Of a DNA stretch of 64,000 nt, positions 26,641-34,814 are shown piece by piece. The notes under the pieces are model-generated. The model was not told the origin of the DNA. It made no database searches and saw nothing but the letters and a program-made list of their open reading frames with translations. Origin of the DNA: Duganella sp. (lineage in GTDB: Bacteria > Pseudomonadota > Gammaproteobacteria > Burkholderiales > Burkholderiaceae_D); NCBI GenBank assembly GCA_026225475.1, contig JAMFSU010000122.1, positions 1 through 64,000 of the forward strand, given 5' to 3'. A program made the translations under genes and the position numbers. Position 1 is the stretch's first letter. Each line of letters starts with the position of its first letter.

Positions 26641-28077
26641 ATGAGCAAACATCAAATCAGCAGCCTCAGTTTGTGCATATCAGCTTCTTCCGGCCTCGCG
26701 CCGTTGGTGGCTAGTGCTTGTAGTCGGCTGTTTCATCATAGCTTGCAGCGGGACCTGGACGCATTACTAAGTCGACTCGATAACGGTGCAATCAGGTGTA
26801 TCGATCGGCTCGAACTGGATTTGGGGGTACTGCCTGCGATGGGGTGGGAAGAGGCGTTACGTACGCGTTTGCTGAGTGCATTGGAACAGGCGTTACGCGC
26901 TCAGTTTGAGACTGTGGCGCAGCCGGCAGCGCCAGATTGGATGGCGTCGGCCGATGTAAAAACACAGTCTCTCGGTCGTGCCGTGGCGAGAAGACATGTG
27001 GATCCAGTGGCAAGCGCACTTACAGGGAAGGTAGCGCCGGTGATGCCATTGCCGTCTTCGGCCGCAGATCGTCCAATCGACGCCGAGGAAAAGTTCTTTC
27101 CACAGTGGCAGAACAACGATCTTGCCGGCGATCAAATGTTGGTTGACGCGGTGCCATCTCGCTCGTCCACTTTGTCCCTGGCGATTGTGCAACGTTACCT
27201 GCGTAGTGGCTACGCCGAATCTGCGTTGCGTCTGGCGTTGCAACAAGGCACGGTATGGAGCTGGTTGTACCAACAGTGGCAGTTGGCACCGCAACTGTGG
27301 CAGACTGAGTTACGCAAAGACACGCAAAAGCCGCAAGCATTGTGCCGCTGGAAAATGCTGCTTAATACACCAACACCAACACCAACACCAACACCAACAC
27401 CAACACCAACACCAACACCAACACCAACACCAACACCAACACCAACACCAACACCAACACCGGATGGGAAGGCCAAGATTGCACACCTGTGGGCGATAGC
27501 GACGCCTGATGCCCGAGGTGTTGGTGATGTAACGCAAGCAGTGGATTTTGTCGGGGCAGTACAGAAAGAGGACGTATTCGAGGTTGAGAATGCCGGCCTC
27601 ATCCTGCTCTGGCCGATGCTTCCTTCCCTGTTTCAACGCTGGGGCTTGGTACAGCATGGACAGTTTGTCGATCAGGCGGCCCAGGAAGAAGCCATCTGTC
27701 GTTTGGATGCCTGGCTATGGCAGAGCGAGCAACCGGCCGAATGGCGCGCGCCGCTGACCAAGCTGCTGTGCGGATGGGCGATGGGGCAGGCATTTGTCAA
27801 CGCGTCCCAGACGGATTGGGGAGCGCAAGGCGGCAGCGATCTTGATGCCATCGTTGACGACCTGATTTCACAAACGCTGAGTCTGCGGCGTTGCGGCCTG
27901 CGAGAGATGCGCTGCTGGTTCTTGCAACGGCCTGGCGAATTGCGTTGGGAACATGATCATTGGCAATTGCAGGTGTTCGGCGACGCGTCTGACGTGCTGC
28001 TCAACGACTTGCCGTGGCCTACGACGCAGGTGAGCTTGCCATGGTTGGCAGCATCGTTCAGGGTGAAATGGTTGTGA
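26641..28077 (+). CDS. eCIS tape-measure-type protein (Pvc14-like, CIS_TMP family) with Thr-Pro repeat
   Basis: This 478-residue protein has an N-terminal helical part with CIRCIDRLELDLGVLP-like sequence (IDRLELDLGVLP at about 59-70) and a C-terminal core (NAGLILLWPMLPSLFQRWGLVQHGQFVD, then TKLLCGWAMGQ and LRWEHDHWQLQV). These are hallmarks of the contractile-injection tape-measure family. Between them, residues 243-274 are 16 perfect Thr-Pro dipeptides, encoded by a hexanucleotide microsatellite. Tape measures set tube length; a Thr-Pro run could act as an extended spacer or linker. It is the last gene of the rightward operon. Confidence 0.85.
   Translation: MSKHQISSLSLCISASSGLAPLVASACSRLFHHSLQRDLDALLSRLDNGAIRCIDRLELDLGVLPAMGWEEALRTRLLSALEQALRAQFETVAQPAAPDWMASADVKTQSLGRAVARRHVDPVASALTGKVAPVMPLPSSAADRPIDAEEKFFPQWQNNDLAGDQMLVDAVPSRSSTLSLAIVQRYLRSGYAESALRLALQQGTVWSWLYQQWQLAPQLWQTELRKDTQKPQALCRWKMLLNTPTPTPTPTPTPTPTPTPTPTPTPTPTPTPTPDGKAKIAHLWAIATPDARGVGDVTQAVDFVGAVQKEDVFEVENAGLILLWPMLPSLFQRWGLVQHGQFVDQAAQEEAICRLDAWLWQSEQPAEWRAPLTKLLCGWAMGQAFVNASQTDWGAQGGSDLDAIVDDLISQTLSLRRCGLREMRCWFLQRPGELRWEHDHWQLQVFGDASDVLLNDLPWPTTQVSLPWLAASFRVKWL
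27367..27462 (+). repeat. Hexanucleotide microsatellite (ACACCA)x16 in the tape-measure gene
   Basis: Sixteen perfect tandem hexamers (96 bp, last one ending CCG) encode 16 Thr-Pro units. Since the unit is a multiple of three, slippage would change protein length without breaking the frame. Confidence 0.98.
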
Positions 28078-28178
28078 TCGACAGAGGTGGTGTTGGGAGC
28101 GTCTTTAAAACGACCATGACCAGGCCGCCACGTCTGTCCATCACTTATAGTTGAAGGGATCTGACAGCACTTGCTGCA

Positions 28179-28301
28179 TCATTTATAGAATGCCGCAGAA
28201 CGCATGTTTTGTTCGTGGTGCTGCTCCGGCACCGGTGTTCCGTCCTCGGCTTGCTTCAAAATGTTGATAATCTGGCTATCGCTAAAGCGTGATGTCTTCA
28301 T
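28179..28301 (-). pseudogene. IS3-family transposase OrfA remnant
   Basis: Reading leftward from ATG 28301, the peptide is MKTSRFSDSQIINILKQAED followed by GTPVPEQHHEQNMRSAAFYK and a stop: 40 residues. This is the N-terminal helix-turn-helix of IS3-family OrfA, where intact copies read on into a WRSKYGG-like continuation; here the frame is stopped just after FYK and nothing of OrfB is seen. It sits between the rightward structural operon and the leftward fibres, a scar of insertion and decay. Confidence 0.8.
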
Positions 28302-28367
28302 GTAAAACTTCCTCAAAATTTCATTTAAGAAAATTCCACTTTTAAATTGTTTTTTTAATGGGGGGAA

Positions 28368-29417
28368 TTACAAAATAGCATTGAACGTCCCTGTATTATC
28401 AAAAACGCCATCACCAATAGCCCGTGCCATTAGATTTATTGTTGAAATCGTGGTTAGTCTGAACTGTGCTAGATATATCACTTGCACAAGCGCTTCGTTT
28501 GGTTCTGGATTAGCACGCCATGACGGTAAACCTGAATAAGTTTCAATTCTCCTGCGTCCGTCAAGGATCGAAAGCGTTATATATCCAGGGTTGCTATCAG
28601 AAATAAATGGCATTGCTGCTCCGCGTGGATGGATATAAATTATAGTTCCTGAATATAGAGTATCTATTGTCGCGAAGGCCACAAAATGCTGGGTAACTGC
28701 CACCAAGGTTGATTTATGCATTTGTGCGAAAATGCGAATCCATGCGTCATCGGCGATTCCTACCCCAGCGGACTCAACGACGATGCCTTTGGCTGTATTA
28801 CCGACGACACCTATTCCAGCGGACTCAACGACGATGCCTTTGGCTGCATTGGCCTTGGCTTTGATGGCGCTGCTTTGCAGTTCAACGCCTAAGCCAACGT
28901 TGATGCCGATGCCGGCGGACTCGACGATGATCCCTTTGGCCGCATTACCGACGACACCTATGCCTGAGGACTCGATGACGATCCCTTTGGCTGCATTACC
29001 GACGACACCTATGCCGGCGGACTCGACGATGATCCCTTTGGCCGCATTACCGACGACACCTATGCCGGCGGACTCGATGATGATCCCTTTGGTCGCATTA
29101 CCGACGACACCTATGCCTGCCGAATCAATGACGATGCCATTGTTCGGCTTGGCAGCGACGGCAAGCCTACCGGCATTGAGCGCGAGCCCATTGCCCGGTG
29201 TTCCATCCTGGTTGCTCGCTTGCCCGACCGCACGGCAGCCGATATCGGCCATCTCGATCAGGCTGGCAAAGTCACCGGCCAATGGAATTTTCTGCGGACC
29301 AAAGCGCTCTTTCAACTCCTCAGGACTGACGCTCATGCTTGCCGGGCGCGGTGTATTGTCGAGTGTCGTCACGTTTTCCGCTACGCTCGCTGCAGGAGAT
29401 TTTTTCCTCGTTACCAT
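28368..29417 (-). CDS. eCIS tail fibre A (Pvc13-like), short 17-residue repeat shaft
   Basis: This 349-residue protein has a conserved particle-attachment N-terminus shared with fibre B (SPEELKERFGPQKIPLAGDFASLIEMADIG...QDGTPGNGLALNAGRL, residues 31-85). The shaft (92-222) is tandem GIxVESAGIGVVGNAAK repeats of 17 residues, with one embedded 32-residue unit of the fibre B type. The head (about 226-349) is unique and beta-rich. Such shafts resemble the triple beta-spiral of adenovirus fibres, to which Pvc13/Afp13 are compared. Start 29417 has AAGGAAAA upstream. It is on the opposite strand to the structural operon and 210 bp downstream of fibre B, and probably gives target specificity. Confidence 0.82.
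   Translation of the reverse strand: MVTRKKSPAASVAENVTTLDNTPRPASMSVSPEELKERFGPQKIPLAGDFASLIEMADIGCRAVGQASNQDGTPGNGLALNAGRLAVAAKPNNGIVIDSAGIGVVGNATKGIIIESAGIGVVGNAAKGIIVESAGIGVVGNAAKGIVIESSGIGVVGNAAKGIIVESAGIGINVGLGVELQSSAIKAKANAAKGIVVESAGIGVVGNTAKGIVVESAGVGIADDAWIRIFAQMHKSTLVAVTQHFVAFATIDTLYSGTIIYIHPRGAAMPFISDSNPGYITLSILDGRRRIETYSGLPSWRANPEPNEALVQVIYLAQFRLTTISTINLMARAIGDGVFDNTGTFNAIL
28752..29144 (-). repeat. 51-bp in-frame repeats in the fibre A shaft
   Basis: GIxxE motifs recur at residues 94, 111, 128, 145 and 162 (17-residue period), then at 194 after one 32-residue unit, then at 211. DNA copies are near-identical and so are prone to unequal recombination. Confidence 0.9.
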
Positions 29418-29627
29418 TACGTTTTCCTTTCGGTCTTGTCTTGGAAAAGGTCTGCGCACATCGATTTAATTTACGACGAGAAGCAGGGGTACGCCTATCC
29501 CGATCTTGCACTCAGAACGAGGTGAAAGAAATGCAAAGTCCAAATTCCGATCCTGTTTTTCTCGTCACAAGAAGGCAATGTCAATCAGCCATGCCAACGA
29601 TGTCCTGCGAAATGCATCGCACACGAA

Positions 29628-31115
29628 TCAGATGGCGCGGAATGTGGCAGTCTCATGCGCTGCTCGTACGCCTCCCGCCTGCATGGTGGGGAGCGATATC
29701 GTCGATCCCACTGCAATTGTTCCTGGGTAGCTCAGTAGCGTGACGAGTTTTTCATCGACGGGCGCACCGGTGCGATACGACGGTAGTCCTGTTGCCGTGC
29801 TATTGAGGCCCATGTCATTAACTCTGGCTTGAAACGTATTTGATGAATAGGGAGCTTTGCCGTTTCTTCCAATGATGTAGACGTGTGTTGAACCACTGTA
29901 GATGGTACCCGCGAATGCGACAAAGTTTGCGTGCGTTGCAATCAGCGTGACGTTGTACGCACGTGCCATGATCACTTCCCATGCTATCGTACTTAGACCG
30001 ATGCCCTCAGTTTCGACGACGATCCCTTTGACGGCATTGGCCTTGGCCCGGAGCTGGTTGGATACCAGTTCCACGCCTACGCCGACGTTGATGCCGATGC
30101 CAAGTGCTTCGGCAACGATGCCCTTGGCAGCGTTGGCTTTGGCCCGAAGCTGGTTCGATACCAGTTCTACACCTAGGCCGACGTTAATGCCGATGCCAAG
30201 TGCTTCGGCAACCATACCCTTGGCAGCGTTGGCTTTGGCCCGGAGCTGGTTGGTCACCACTTCCAGCCCTACGCCGGTGTTGACGCCGATGCCCAAAGCT
30301 TCAACGACAATCCCTTTTGCGGTGTTGGGTTTGGCGTTGAGCTGAGTCGAGGTAATTTCCAAACCGTTGCCAGCATTGACGCCGATGCCTGCAGTTTCGA
30401 CGACAATCCCTTTTGCGGCGTTGGGTTTGGCTTTGAGCTGATTCGAGGCGATTTCCAAACCGTTGCCAGCATTGATGCCGATGCCAGTAGTTTCGACGAC
30501 TATCCCTTTTGCGGCATTGGGTTTGGCTTTGAGCTGATTCGAGGCAATTTCCAAACCGTTGCCAGCATTGACGCCGATGCCTGCAGTTTCAACGACAATC
30601 CCTTTTGCGGTGTTGGGTTTGGCGTTGAGCTGAGTCGAGGTAATTTCCAAACCATTGCCAGCATTGACGCCAATGCCAGTAGCTTCGACGATAATCCCTT
30701 TTGCAGCGTTGGGTTGGGCTTTGAGTTGATTCGATACAATTTCCAAACCATCGCCAGAATTGACGCCAATACCAGCGGGGTTAATTACGATGGCTTTGGC
30801 CGGATCTAGCTGTATGCCCAACTGATTCTCGGTGACGGCGATGCCACTGCCGATACTGACTTCCAGCCTGCCATTGTCAAGTGCTAGCCCCGGGCCGGGA
30901 TTGCCATCCTGGTCACTGGCCTGTCCCGCAGCACGACAACCGACATCGGCCATGTCGATGAAATCGGCGAAGTCGCTCTCCAGCGGTACCTTTCCTGCAC
31001 TGAAGCGCTCTTTCAAATGCTCTGTACTGGCAATGCTGGCGGGACGCAGGTCGTGGTCCCGCAGACGCTTGCTTTTCAATGCAGTTGTTGGTGCGCTCTT
31101 CTTTCCTGTCGCCAT
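29628..31115 (-). CDS. eCIS tail fibre B (Pvc13-like), 32-residue repeat shaft
   Basis: This 495-residue protein has the same attachment N-terminus as fibre A (STEHLKERFSAGKVPLESDFADFIDMADVG, residues 30-59), a shaft of eight full 32-residue repeats plus a partial ninth (105-373; consensus AAKGIVVETAGIGVNAGNG followed by LEIxSxQLxAKPN), and a distinct C-terminal head (about 380-495) with YSGSTHVYIIGRNG and a beta-rich tail. Fibre heads in PVC-type particles bind the target cell. Start 31115 is chosen for AAGGAT upstream; the longer reading to 31250 has an unlikely arginine-rich N-terminus. Two fibres with different heads imply two targets or a fibre reserve. Confidence 0.83.
   Translation of the reverse strand: MATGKKSAPTTALKSKRLRDHDLRPASIASTEHLKERFSAGKVPLESDFADFIDMADVGCRAAGQASDQDGNPGPGLALDNGRLEVSIGSGIAVTENQLGIQLDPAKAIVINPAGIGVNSGDGLEIVSNQLKAQPNAAKGIIVEATGIGVNAGNGLEITSTQLNAKPNTAKGIVVETAGIGVNAGNGLEIASNQLKAKPNAAKGIVVETTGIGINAGNGLEIASNQLKAKPNAAKGIVVETAGIGVNAGNGLEITSTQLNAKPNTAKGIVVEALGIGVNTGVGLEVVTNQLRAKANAAKGMVAEALGIGINVGLGVELVSNQLRAKANAAKGIVAEALGIGINVGVGVELVSNQLRAKANAVKGIVVETEGIGLSTIAWEVIMARAYNVTLIATHANFVAFAGTIYSGSTHVYIIGRNGKAPYSSNTFQARVNDMGLNSTATGLPSYRTGAPVDEKLVTLLSYPGTIAVGSTISLPTMQAGGVRAAHETATFRAI
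29997..30806 (-). repeat. 96-bp in-frame tandem repeats in the fibre B shaft
   Basis: Repeat units begin at residues 105, 137, 169, 201, 233, 265, 297, 329 and 361 with exact 32-residue spacing. Two internal units (starting 137 and 233) carry the same ITSTQLNAKPN variant, suggesting recent duplication of blocks. Confidence 0.95.
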
Positions 31116-31416
31116 GGCATCATCCTTGATTGTTCGGTGTGCTTTTGCTGGTCTGTGTAGAACGGACTTCACACAGTTTGCGCGGTGTGATCGGCGAGGA
31201 CAAGGCGTTGTCTTAAATCGGAGCAGGAATCTACTTCTGTCACGGCACACAGAAGCTTGCCGGTCGAGCGAGCGTGTTCAATCTGGAAATGGAGGGGGCG
31301 ATGTTGCTGTCAATTGTTGACGCGGCCCGTTGACAGTTGGCGCTGATGGCATTTTTTCATCCTGGTTCTTGCCATCGCTTTGTTCATTGGCATCTATAGG
31401 TGTCGCACTTACGATG
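31116..31416. other. Upstream region of fibre B
   Basis: About 300 bp with no recognisable gene; it should contain the promoter of the fibre B gene, which reads leftward. I see no clear hairpin or repeat. Confidence 0.5.
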
Positions 31417-31515
31417 TGTTGTTCCTTTGCTCGCAGCATTGACCCTATCTAATTGATCCACTTTCCATTGCCGGGCGAACGCGGCAACGCGATCATAAGA
31501 GCCTTCAAATCCCAA
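31417..31515 (-). pseudogene. IS21-type IstA transposase remnant
   Basis: The translated fragment LGFEGSYDRVAAFARQWKVD, continuing QLDRVNAASKGTT, matches the IstA segment that normally reads G(F/Y)xGSYDRVAAFARxW. Only about 33 residues are recognisable and there is no IstB or intact IstA around it, so this is a decayed insertion fragment. Confidence 0.7.
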
Positions 31516-32512
31516 CACACAAGTCTGCGTGCATCTGCTTGAGACTGCGCTTTTGCTTTCGAGATTTGGTGGATCCGGTTTTAAGCCATGCGGATAGTTT
31601 GAATGTGTACACATCCAGAGCACTGGCTGAACGCCGGTCAGCGTAGGCTGGCTCTACAGTTTCAAAAGTGGCTCAGTTTTCGATGCAAAATCTACAGGCA
31701 TGCCAAAGCTACCTCTGTTCGGCGCCATCGCATTTGAATCCGAGGATGTCGCGCTGTTCTTCCGTTCACCGCAGCGGTACCAGTTCGGCAATCCGAAGCG
31801 GATACCCAAACACGCTCCGTCGAAGAGTTGCCTTCCGATTCGGTGCGATTTGGAACAATTGGAGTGGCATAAAGGCCTGCTAACGGAATTGGGGAGTGCG
31901 CCGGCTATCTGGTTGGGTAGCATCGACACTCATCCGCATCTTCGTTCTTTGAGGCCATCAAACGCAAAAAGCCCACCAGTGGCGGGCTTTTCATTCACTA
32001 TGACTAGTATCGAATGACCCCAGCTATCTGCTGAGTGTCATCAAATCATGGGCGCCCGTGCTATCTACGCGGTGCGCCAGAACTCCAATCCTCTGATGTC
32101 TTCACTCATCGCTTTGCAATGAGGACGTTCTCAAAGGTGAATTATTTGCTTCACAAATCAACTAAACCATTTTCCAGTGGCAATGCCGCTGGCCGATTAG
32201 AGTCAACTGCGTGTTCGAAGATGTCGCTTTAGCGTCGTTCTTCTCACTAGTGCCTGGTATTCCAGACACCGAAAGGCTAAACCATTTTCTGAAATCCTCA
32301 GTGACGAGGGTTTAAGCCGGTAAGAACCTATCTGCGCACTGTGCAATCCCGCTTTGAGCGAAATCCACAACAGGTGAATGTGATGTCACAGCCCATATTT
32401 TTCTTCCAGCATCCGTGCTATCTGCACAGTACGCCGTAATAAATACAAATGAGCCTGAACTAACAACTGCTTTAGCCCTGATTTAGGGCTTGATCCAACT
32501 ACGCAATCTGAA
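31516..32512. other. Long gene-poor region between IS21 debris and the cold-shock gene
   Basis: About 1 kb with short ORFs on both strands, none with recognisable family features or a good ribosome-binding site. A terminator-like hairpin lies at 31966-31991. It looks like decayed mobile or prophage-derived DNA. Confidence 0.5.
31966..31991. terminator. Bidirectional terminator-like hairpin
   Basis: AAAAGCCCACC pairs with GGCGGGCTTTT (one A/C mismatch) around a 3-base loop, flanked by A- and T-runs so it could act in either direction. No gene is assigned directly upstream. Confidence 0.6.
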
Positions 32513-32725
32513 TCAGGAAAGGACCTGAATGTTGTCGGCTTTTTCGCCTTTAGCGCCAACGCTGCGGTTAAATGACACACGTTGGTTTTCGGAAAGGCTC
32601 TTAAAGCCGGTCGATTGAATGTCTTGAAAGTGGGCGAACAAATCGGGGCCACCTGCATCTGGCGTGATAAAACCAAAGCCTTTAGCGTCATTGAACCACT
32701 TTACGATACCTGTTTGATTAGTCAT
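32513..32725 (-). CDS. Cold-shock protein, CspA family
   Basis: This 70-residue protein ([20 protein letters not shown]...) is a single cold-shock domain with RNP1 KGFGFI at residues 16-21 and RNP2 as DLFAHF at 28-33 (the usual form is VFVHF). It binds single-stranded nucleic acid as an RNA chaperone. AAGGAA precedes ATG 32725. It is isolated from other functional genes, with a roughly 200-bp A/T-rich leader upstream, as in CspA-type genes whose mRNA leader responds to temperature. It differs slightly from the usual beta-proteobacterial copy ([26 protein letters not shown]), suggesting an accessory paralogue. Confidence 0.9.
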   Translation of the reverse strand: MTNQTGIVKWFNDAKGFGFITPDAGGPDLFAHFQDIQSTGFKSLSENQRVSFNRSVGAKGEKADNIQVLS

Positions 32726-32940
32726 TTCTATTCCTTTTTTGTCAAAAATAGGCAACATGCCTATGAGGCACTTGAAACCAAGATTTAAGACCGAAGGAGA
32801 TAAGACAGAACGACTAGAGATACAGCCATGCAGAATTGGGACCGACAATATTGAAGACTTGATGCAAGTACGTATTTGAATATACAGGTAATAGGTCATA
32901 TCTCCTATAACTATTTATTGACCGTGCATCAGGAAGAATC

Positions 32941-33093
32941 AAGTCTCCTCCAGCAGGACTAGCGCCCGATGAAGTCGGCAAAATCGGCACTCTGCTGATG
33001 GGATCGGATGGCGCGTTTATCACCAGCAGCGACTTTCTGATGGATGGCGGCGTCACAGCGGCTTACTGGTATGGAGAACTTGCTTCGACGTGA
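32941..33093 (+). pseudogene. C-terminal remnant of a short-chain dehydrogenase (SDR)
   Basis: The frame ending at TGA 33091 reads PPAGLAPDEVGKIGTLLMG, SDGAFITSSDFLMDGGVTAA, YWYGELAST: the last 45 or so residues of a classical SDR oxidoreductase (the GAFITxSDFLMDGGVTAxYWYGEL ending). The Rossmann fold and catalytic YxxxK part are missing upstream, where the cold-shock leader occurs instead. A truncation scar. Confidence 0.8.
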
Positions 33094-33274
33094 AAATGGT
33101 TTGTCCGCTACTAACCGGCGACACGCCAACGAGCAAAAACGCACCCTTATCGATAGCCAGCAATTGTATATTTTCGCTGTCCTTCATATTGTTTAACGGC
33201 CGTTTCTGGTGATGGAAAGTGTCGCAATTGGCGGCTTAATTATAGAACTACATTACTTTTATTGATGCCACCAG
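33094..33274. other. Gap between SDR and HNH remnants
   Basis: No gene or structure recognised in this short A/T-rich stretch. Confidence 0.5.
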
Positions 33275-33642
33275 TTATCGCCAATGATTTGCGGAGTTGT
33301 CGTATCTTTTCCGCGCACTCATCCCCCTTTTTAATAGGGCCAACACTTCATTCTGAATTTCTCTGTATTTTTCAAGAAGTTCGATTTCTTCCTTTGTTCT
33401 TTTTGATGAATCGACCTCCTTAACTAACAGTTGATGATTTTTCAGGCGGTCTATTAACTCTTTTTCTCAGTTTCCGAAATAGAAAGAGTCGCGACGAATT
33501 TGCTGAACGATGAGGAGCCCTTAGTGGAATTACAGTCGCGGCAACATGGCACCAAATTTCCAATTTGGCGCCCATAGTCATTGAACTCGCCTGCCTTGAC
33601 TAGGTTAGTCAAATGGTCCCATGTTTGAACCGGCATTGGCAC
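33275..33642 (-). pseudogene. HNH endonuclease remnant, 5'-truncated and frameshifted
   Basis: Reading leftward, the first frame gives VQTWDHLTNLVKAGEFNDYG, then NLVPCCRDCNSTKGSSSFSKF, the core of an HNH nuclease with its NLVPCCxxCN metal/fold motif. It stops near 33465 in an A-rich run. A single-base shift there restores EKELIDRLKNHQLLVKEVDS and a helical tail ending at 33275, typical of the C-terminus of such nucleases. The expected upstream zinc-binding CxxC half is missing because an in-frame stop lies just before the visible start. Thus dead by both truncation and frameshift. Confidence 0.75.
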
Positions 33643-33901
33643 CGCCTATCCATGAGCCCTACCAGTCCTTCAAATCCGGTGCCTTGCGCGCGGGCTTCAT
33701 TGGTCCCAACGCAGCAGGGCTAACGGCCGCAGGAGTGATCAACACGCTGCCGTTGTCCAAGGTGTGCACGGTTGCCGTGTCAATTTCCCACGAGAAACTA
33801 GAGGAATAAAAAATCGCGCGAGCGATGATTTCGGGTAACAGCAAACCGGTCGATTCATGTAACAATTGGATACATTTGATAACGCAAACATGGGACTCTT
33901 C
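33643..33901. other. Gap before the PEGA/MORN cassette
   Basis: About 260 bp; short ORFs on both strands show no family features. The promoter of the downstream cassette should lie here. Confidence 0.4.
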
Positions 33902-34780
33902 ATGAACGCACGCCATTTTCTCTGCGCACTCACGCTGCTCTCACCGCTGTCGGCATTCGCCGCCGACGCCTTTATCCGTTTGAGCTGTGAAGAAGAGGAT
34001 AAGGGCTCCGACGTGCTACTCGATGGCGAATACAAAGGCAAATGCCCGATCGACCTCAGCACCAAACCCGGCAACCATCGACTTGAAGTGGCGACAAAAA
34101 AAGATGGCAAATACCAGTTGGTCTATGACATTGAAGTGCCGCTCGGTTCCGGCGTGGCACAGCGCATAGAAATGCCGAGGTCGCCGACTTATCCGACTTC
34201 TCCCGAATGGGTCATTTTCTTTACCAGAAACACGCCCTTTCCGACTCTGATGCGCAATGTCGTCGCCGGCAGCCCGGTAGCTAAAGCAGAGTTGGCACTG
34301 AATTACCTGGCAGATCCCAAAGGCTGCTACTTCGCGTTCAAAATACCTGAAGAGATGCACCCGGCCATCAGATCCTGGAGCGGCGCTTGCAAGGGCAGTC
34401 TGGGGACCGGGCCGGGAGAACTCGTGTGGTCGGCCAGTGGCATCCCGGAATACGGTCGCCAAACCGGCAATTTCGTGCAGGGAAAGCTTGAGGGCAAGGG
34501 CAAGCGAAGCTTCCATAATGGGGAAGTCTACGAGGGCACGTTTGTCGGCGGTCAGCAGCGCGGCCCGGGAGTGAAGTTGTTTTCCAACGGCGACCGATAT
34601 GAAGGCGACTTCCAAGATTGGCAGACGACGGTCAAGGGCGTGTTGGTCAAGAAAAGCGGTGAACGTTACGAAGGTGAATTCAAGGGCGGCAAGATGAATG
34701 GCAAAGGTGTGCTGACCAGCGCGGACGGCAATCGCCAGGCGGGCATCTTCCAGCAAGACAAATTCGTCGGTCCTGAATAA
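33902..34780 (+). CDS. Exported PEGA-like/MORN-repeat protein 1
   Basis: This 292-residue protein starts MNARHFLCALTLLSPLSAFA, a Sec signal peptide, then a PEGA-like beta domain (LSCEEEDKGSDVLLDGEYKG, residues about 27-85). A mid-region with GCYFAFKIPEE and a Cys pair leads to a C-terminal set of MORN repeats (YEGTFVGGQQRGPGVKLF; YEGDF; YEGEFKGGKMNGKGV). MORN repeats bind lipids or act as protein scaffolds; in exported bacterial proteins they are mostly uncharacterised. In-frame ATGs at 33866 and 33890 are possible, but the signal peptide fits best from 33902. It is the first of three co-directional exported proteins, the third being its paralogue. Confidence 0.75.
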   Translation: MNARHFLCALTLLSPLSAFAADAFIRLSCEEEDKGSDVLLDGEYKGKCPIDLSTKPGNHRLEVATKKDGKYQLVYDIEVPLGSGVAQRIEMPRSPTYPTSPEWVIFFTRNTPFPTLMRNVVAGSPVAKAELALNYLADPKGCYFAFKIPEEMHPAIRSWSGACKGSLGTGPGELVWSASGIPEYGRQTGNFVQGKLEGKGKRSFHNGEVYEGTFVGGQQRGPGVKLFSNGDRYEGDFQDWQTTVKGVLVKKSGERYEGEFKGGKMNGKGVLTSADGNRQAGIFQQDKFVGPE

Positions 34781-34814
34781 AATTACATCAGCTTGCCGCT
34801 GAGGGGGAAATCAC

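Noticed and set aside
27122..27602. Alternative frames over the microsatellite giving His-Gln or Gly-Val repeats
   Set aside because: The repeat gives dipeptide runs in all frames; only the Thr-Pro frame continues into conserved tape-measure sequence at both ends.
10716..28077. Type VI secretion system or prophage tail
   Set aside because: No T6SS membrane complex (TssJLM), ClpV or TssBC pair, and no capsid, terminase, portal or lysis genes; the ATPase, DUF4255 and tape-measure types are those of eCIS.
28732..30345. Long plus-strand ORFs opposite the fibre genes
   Set aside because: They mirror the tandem repeats of the minus-strand fibres (Pro/Ala/Leu-rich) and lack N-terminal family features.
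31700..32017. 105-residue plus-strand ORF near the IS21 remnant
   Set aside because: Runs through a terminator hairpin, has no ribosome site and matches no family that I can recognise.
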